Positions 58,775 through 64,000 of a stretch of 64,000 nt of DNA are shown piece after piece. The DNA comes from Phymatolithon calcareum (Eukaryota; Rhodophyta; Florideophyceae; Hapalidiales). The DNA is taken from positions 2,046,001 through 2,110,000 of the forward strand of contig OZ345373.1 in the NCBI GenBank assembly GCA_977006965.1, in the 5' to 3' direction. A model generated the notes under the pieces. That model made no database searches. It saw only the letters and a program-made list of their open reading frames with translations, and had not been told where the DNA came from. Positions within the stretch are counted from its first letter, which is position 1, and each line of letters opens with the position of its first letter. The position numbers were made by a program, and so were the translations under genes.

Positions 58775-58930
58775 TCCATATTCAGCCCGCCACGGTCGTC
58801 ACCAGGTATCAACCCCATCCTCCGCTGCGGAGCGATGAACGGCTACCGATCTCCAGCCGTTGCCAACGCTTACTGCTGCACTCCCAGGCACTGGCGCCGA
58901 CCGCCTGTCGCTGTCCTCTATGATACCAAC
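58775..58930. repeat. fragment of shared upstream region, inverted arm
   Basis: Reverse-complement match (about 80%) to 60905-61060 and similar to the Sel1 upstream sequence near 5790-5960. It forms one arm of an inverted pair about 2 kb apart. Confidence 0.75.
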
Positions 58931-60904
58931 CGCCTCCACTATTGATCTCGATAACCGTCGCGCTCCTATCCTCTGCCACAACATTTCTCTCGCCGTTTTT
59001 TCGACCCGCTTCCGTTCTGATCTATTGTCACAGGTCGGTTGCGGTACTTTTTCGCCCGCTTCCACAATCGATCGCGCTAGTCATCGTATTGCCATCCTCT
59101 GCCATCGCCTCCCACCACAGTGTATTATCGTCAGGCGCCTTTACAATTTAAGGAGATCGGTCAGTCGCAGTCTTTTGCCTTCCGATTCCGAAAACTACTC
59201 CACACGACTATTTCTCCCTTCATATTGTAGCGCCAGGCTCCAAAGAACCCGACGCCACATGGGAGAGAAAAGCCCAAGAGCGGGAGAGACAAGACAAAAG
59301 AGAAGGAAAGAAAGACAAGCAAACAAAACCTCCAGACCAGCGGACAAAATAGGCGTCCACCATCGTAGTACTCCATGGCTTTGCGGGAACGCAAGCGGTC
59401 GTGAACGTAGAACACGAGCGCAAGGCTACGCCGAACAGGGCTTCAGAAGCTTGACGAGGTAGATGAGGGTGAATAGAGATAGACGCGACTTGAACCAGGG
59501 CGAAGTCGGTAATGCAGGTCACGGAGGACACTCCACAGCTTTGCGGGAACACAAGCGGTCGCATGGATGAGATACGAGGGCGAGGCTACGCCGAACAGGG
59601 CCTCGGAAGCTCGACGTGAGGAGCACTTAGGTCCAGATGATAAGCGCAACTTGCAACACAAAACGGGCAAGATTGCCATACGGTAACTCCAGCGATCGTG
59701 TGGACGAGCACGAGCGCGGGCCTTCGAGGAAACGGAGAAGAATAAGCGTGGAGACTAGTCGAACGGACGTCCACTGCGCCGCTTACGACATGACGAAAGG
59801 CAAAAGAGAAAGGAAGGAGAAAACGACGCCGTCTTTAGGCGGCGACCATGGCTTGGCCGTCGACCTTCGCACGGACGCACGAAAAAGGGAAAGGGAAACT
59901 TGAACGCGGTTGTCGACGCACCGGCTTGCGCGCCGAAACGGTTGCGTCCAAGAAGGTTGGGAAGAGCTCCGACTCCGCGTGGTCGAAGGGACTGTCAGGC
60001 GAACATTGCGCGTGCTTGATCCAAGCAATCGAGCCGAAATCCAGAACTCCCCCACCTTCCTTTACTCAGAGGAAGGAACTAACTAGCTTATATACTACAA
60101 CCTACGCAAAAGACAGCGACGCAGCGCATAGACACACGAGAGACACGTGCAAGTATGGCCCAACAGATCACCTACTACGAGCAGCATGACTATCGAGATC
60201 ACAGTTGTGCGGCGTACAGTCGCGAGAGGAAAAAGAGACCGCCTTGGGACAGCGACATAACAGCGGGCGCTACACATATCTCGTGTAGAATTATTTTTCA
60301 GCACGTAGCCGCAGTGTCGAGGCGACATAGGGCCCATTTCCCTGCAGTGGCTTGCGGAATGCTTCTTACCCACTTCGACAATCGTTGTTGCTTCACTTCT
60401 AATGTCATCCAGACATTTCTCTTTCCGTTCACTATGTTTTACTCTTTGTTTATTCCTCTTCACTTCCTTATTTTAACTTCTGCAAAATAAAAGTGGTGTT
60501 CCGGGTACTCTTTTACTCGTTTTTGTCGCCATGAAAGGTGTTTACGTTTACTAAGGTGCAATGTCGAATAACTGAGTTTAATTTTATTTACACAACAAGA
60601 ACGAAAATCGAAAACTTTACGAATAGCACAAATAAGGGGATATTTTTTGCAGAGTTTCGTACAGATCTGCCACAAAGGATGGGGTACGTTCTGTCGATTC
60701 CAGAAAAAACACAATTTGCATTTCACCAGTTCCAAACGACAAAAATATGCTCCCACTATTCCTAGCGCAAGGGTACCTCAGCAAAGAACGGGGACTGAGG
60801 GCTTTGGCAGAGGACGAGATCGCAGCTGCCACGGGATAGATTTTGGAAGCGGGCGGGAGTATACGGAAAGCATAGGGAGATGGTGGTATATAGACGCGCT
60901 GCGG
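58931..60904. other. stretch between the inverted arms
   Basis: Contains a diverged direct repeat pair (59371-59455 and 59531-59616; CTTTGCGGGAAC.CAAGCGGTCG and GGCTACGCCGAACAGGGC blocks, 160-bp spacing) and a purine-rich tract near 59260-59340. A TATATACTAC motif lies at 60088. Frames of 60-200 residues show no family. It may be a non-coding retroelement part (LTR-like), but I found no ends. Confidence 0.45.
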
Positions 60905-61250
60905 CAAGCTGGCGCTCCAGTACTGCGGAAGGCGGTCGGAGGCAGTGGCTGGACGTGCAGCGGTAAGCGTTGGCCACGGCGGGCGGTCAGTAGGCGGTCA
61001 TCGCTCCGAAGCGGTGGATGGGGTTGATACCTGGTGATGACCGCGGCGGCCTGAATATGGACGCCATCCGGTGGCATCCGTATTGTACAGTGGCCATTGA
61101 CTGTCATTCTGAAAAGCAATACTTACCACAGACCAGGATACCGTGCATTTCAATTAGCTGTTTGAGCAAATTACATAAAGCGCTTGTTGTAGCGTATCAG
61201 GGTCATAGAATACCCGTCAAAGTGGGGCACAGCCGCACATAGTTATACAC
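60905..61250. repeat. fragment of shared MT/Sel1 upstream region, copy D
   Basis: Positions 61018-61190 match 5900-6080 (GACCAGGATACCGTGCATTTC block, GTGGCATCCGTATTGTAC). The proximal part pairs with the inverted arm at 58775-58930. Homology fades by about 61250. Confidence 0.8.
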
Positions 61251-62953
61251 TCACACTATACGTGTAGTACAGAAGGAAAGCCCTGTCATACTCAAGGTAC
61301 TTTGAGGAGCATGCGGGGCCTTCTCGAGGAGAGTGAGCGCTTGCTCGTTTACCATTTTTCTTGTTTTTGAAATAGTCTACGACAAGCATCCACTACCTAA
61401 ATATGTACAACGGCGCTCAGCGGTGGAGCTGAAGACTGGCGAGAAATGAACTGCTTTAGTGCTGAGAATTAATTGTAGCGCTCAAATAACCGTTGAAGTT
61501 GTGAGAATCGATTTTTACTTCATTTGCGGGCTTCAGTTTATTCATTTGAATAAAAGAGCATGGATATAACTCAAGAGAAGATGGCATCGTTGTTAATATA
61601 GATGGCGAAAACGTATTCTAGAGACTCATTACGGAGGGTACACAATAGAAAATAATCTTACACAGATGGAAAGCACGATATAATCCTCTTTTCTGCGAAA
61701 GATGGAAGAGTGCGGTCTTTTTTCAATGCATCAAACTTCACTAGAACGCTACCTACTTGAATCTCGTCAGTTCAAGGAGTATCACGAGCACGACGACCTT
61801 CTATTTTCCTCACAGATCGGACATGCTTTGCTCTGTAATGAACGTGTGCTTTTGAGCAATAGGTATGGAAATATCTCTCTGTCAAGTGAACAATCTGTCA
61901 TGTGCTATTCTTATTGACGTCAGGAACTTGTGCAATCCAAAGTATAGATACATCCACTTGCTGTGCTTCTACGTTTTCCTCGACGTCAGAAGAGCGGCTG
62001 CTGGAACTCTCTGCTTGTACGGCGACCATATCCCCGCGGCACACGAATAGTAAAATAAACGGAGAAGTGGACCGTCAGGGTTGGAGCTTTTGTCATGGTC
62101 AAAAAGTTGTCTGCGCACCATGGGTGGATACGTAGTGCCCATGAAATTCTATCACCGATGGCAAGTGCCAGTGCACGCACTCTTCTGTGCTTCAGAATAT
62201 CCTCTTGCGCATTGTGCATAGCTCTTAGATTGTGACCTGGTCACCTATGCGATCATCCGCAGTTTCGATTCGAAAATGCACGCTCGACTTATGAGGCGGT
62301 CACTCAATTAAATTAGAGGATGTACTGCGCAAATCGGAGACAAATGACAAAAATGGAACGCCGTTGTCGAATAGGGCCCATTCATCTCCTTCCTGCACCT
62401 TCGCAGAGAATAAAAAGGTAAACATTTAAATGCTGTTCCCGGGATTTCGTTTCCCGAGAGTAAGTTTAAATTACCTGAGATCTGTCCAGGCTTCAGACCA
62501 ATCGTGTACGGCATGCGATTTTAAAAAAGGACCACGAATGTTGAAACGGTTGTACTGGCGTGTATGAGGACAATATTTCCTCTGCAGGCTGCCCGATAGT
62601 AGGATCTTCTGCGGTTCTCATCGAGACGGACGTTCTGGAGAAAATTTGATCTACGTATTCATGCGTATGTCCTAGAAGCAAGAATGAGACATGAATTTCG
62701 AACAAAGCGCCCATAAAGATCAGTAGTTCCATGTATCATATAACAAAACGGTTCTTATTCTCACGCATACAGTTAGCCATTTGGACCTATTGCACTGGCG
62801 GAAGTGGGGCTTGTCGGGGTTTTGCGGAGAGAAAGCGATGCACAATCTCGATTTTATGGTTGGTTTTGCTCTTGCATTACTGTGTCATAAGCTAGATGTA
62901 GACACTTGGAACAGATAGTTGTTCTCTGATCGCAATTTGACGCTTTTTCATCG
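61251..62953. other. gene-poor stretch
   Basis: No recognisable gene; frames below 80 residues. The 3' end would hold the intron following the exon described next. Confidence 0.45.
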
Positions 62954-62959
62954 ACTCAC

Positions 62960-63975
62960 CTAGAAAGTTCTTTTATTTTAAAAAAGTGATGAATACTGAA
63001 CTCGTTCTGGTCAGCACCGTCAATAATTATCAAGCAACATCTTATTGGGTGTTGTACTGCTGAATTCCTCATCATCGCGTGTTCCTCCAGCTCTGTTCTA
63101 TGCAGTGCTTTGACCTTCAGGATTTTTCGAGTCGTGGATACATTCATCTCTGCAGAAGCTAATTGCGGACGAAAGTCATCCCAGTCTCCACATTTCGTGA
63201 ATCGGTGATAGTTCCGGACCTTCACAGTGGAACGCTGCTCCAGGCAGGGACGGTTGAAGTAGGATGATGACACTGGCAGTACTGAAGGGTATGCACCATG
63301 CTGACGACTGTCAGGCTTCTTATATTCCTCGCAAACCTCCCGTTTGCGGCGGAACGGGAGATTTGTTTCGGTTGCATCTCGCATAAAACCTCGAATTCTG
63401 CTGGCCATTGATTGAGAAAAAGACTGATAGTCTGCGAGCCCCTCACTCGAAGTGTAGGAGAGAGAAGCAGAGGCACGGGAGGATGAATCTTTTTGACAGC
63501 CGACAAGAGGTTGTTGGAGAACTAAATGGCACCAAAAAGAAATATGGAGCAAAATGATGCCGAGGAAAACGAAAAATTTCCACTCTGCATTATATTCTAC
63601 GTGGCAGCTTTCTCGTATTGCGTCCCATGGCGATATAACGGCGTCTCTGGGTGATTGCTTAGATTTAGTCAGCCGCGGCTGCGCAGCGTAGCTTCTTGCA
63701 TCAAATCTGTGGCGGTGTGAACGGATCGCATTCGGCGATGATGCAGACGGTTTGAGCGTAGACGAAGGAGTTGAATTTGGACTGGAGGGAGAAATGTCAC
63801 CTTCGACTCCCACAGAGCCTGTGATGTAGGAAATATTAACAGTCGCTTCTTCCGTGGTGGGCCAGATTTTTGGCTTGAACTGGACAGAAGTGAATATACC
63901 CGTTCTCCTGCTACCGAATCGCAACGGTGTGACCACATTATGATCAAGATCTCGTTCTGTCCTGATTGGTGCGCC
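62960..63975 (-). CDS. probable internal exon of a larger gene, transposon-related
   Basis: An open frame of about 338 codons without an in-frame ATG at its start. It is preceded by a CATAG acceptor-like site (ends 63976) and followed at 62959 by a strong GTGAGT donor that overlaps the apparent stop, so it looks like an internal exon; the gene would continue on both sides and run off the window end. Its last part reads ELEEHAMMRNSAVQHP, then CCLIIIDGADQNEFSIHHFF, which resembles the DUF7869-type transposon-derived proteins (IIDGxDQ...LPH). The first half carries one hydrophobic segment (FFVFLGIILLHISFWCHLVL) that does not fit that family, so the exon could start later. The assignment is tentative. 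Confidence 0.4.
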
Positions 63976-64000
63976 CTATGAACACACGGCGAACTATGAT

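Noticed and set aside
58860-59462. 200-codon plus frame as a gene.
   Set aside because: It begins in the module-derived repeat fragment and runs through a purine-rich tract with no recognisable domain.
1-64000. tRNA, rRNA and U6-type RNA genes.
   Set aside because: I looked for T-loop (GGTTCGAATCC-like) and snRNA signature blocks by eye and found none.

Overview
The window is eukaryotic nuclear DNA. It carries housekeeping genes found only in eukaryotes (ALG14, DAD1/OST2, a complex I LYR-family subunit, a ULP/SENP SUMO protease), an NT-C2 coiled-coil protein, and DNA and RNA transposon relics. Host genes read as single uninterrupted frames, while the two genes of the DNA transposon each have one very short spliceosomal intron (64 and 70 nt). 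Low intron density, moderate GC, long gene-poor stretches and a galactose-type sulfotransferase fit a florideophyte red alga (Chondrus-like). That assignment is inference; no ribosomal or organellar marker is present.

Layout. 0-11.2 kb: a duplicated module made of a small SAM methyltransferase (MT-A, minus) and, divergently, a large membrane protein with Sel1-like repeats (Sel1-A, plus). MT-A is dead: it has a 1-nt frameshift, a 3.06-kb PIF/Harbinger-type transposon in its last codons, and a 674-bp solo-LTR-like insertion upstream. 11.2-20 kb: gene-poor, with a 172-bp tandem repeat, a Gal3ST-family sulfotransferase, a non-LTR retrotransposon relic, a run of perfect palindromes and a 129-bp inverted duplication. 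20-34.2 kb: ordinary genes, namely ALG14, DAD1/OST2, NDUFA6-like, cytosolic malate dehydrogenase, a KHDC4-like KH protein, GDP-mannose pyrophosphorylase, an NT-C2 protein and a ULP1-type SUMO protease. Three of these (ALG14, DAD1, GMPP) serve N-glycosylation. 34.2-42.5 kb: gene-poor, with a broken beta/gamma-crystallin-like secreted protein gene, a hAT-like MITE and one uncharacterised basic protein.

42.5-61.2 kb: the module again, in the opposite orientation and tandemly arranged: MT-B, Sel1-C, MT-C, then a doubly truncated and frameshifted Sel1 pseudogene (Sel1-D) and fragments of the shared upstream sequence. Sel1-C has 36 copies of a 114-bp (38-residue) unit against 9 in Sel1-A, and three copies of an internal 228-bp block against one. 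The last 1 kb holds what looks like an internal exon of a gene running off the window.

The most unusual signals are the expanding Sel1/methyltransferase module, an excess of long perfect palindromes (some 50-140 bp upstream of start codons), and an in-frame TGA followed by a perfect 18-bp stem in the crystallin-like gene. No rRNA, tRNA or CRISPR array was recognised.
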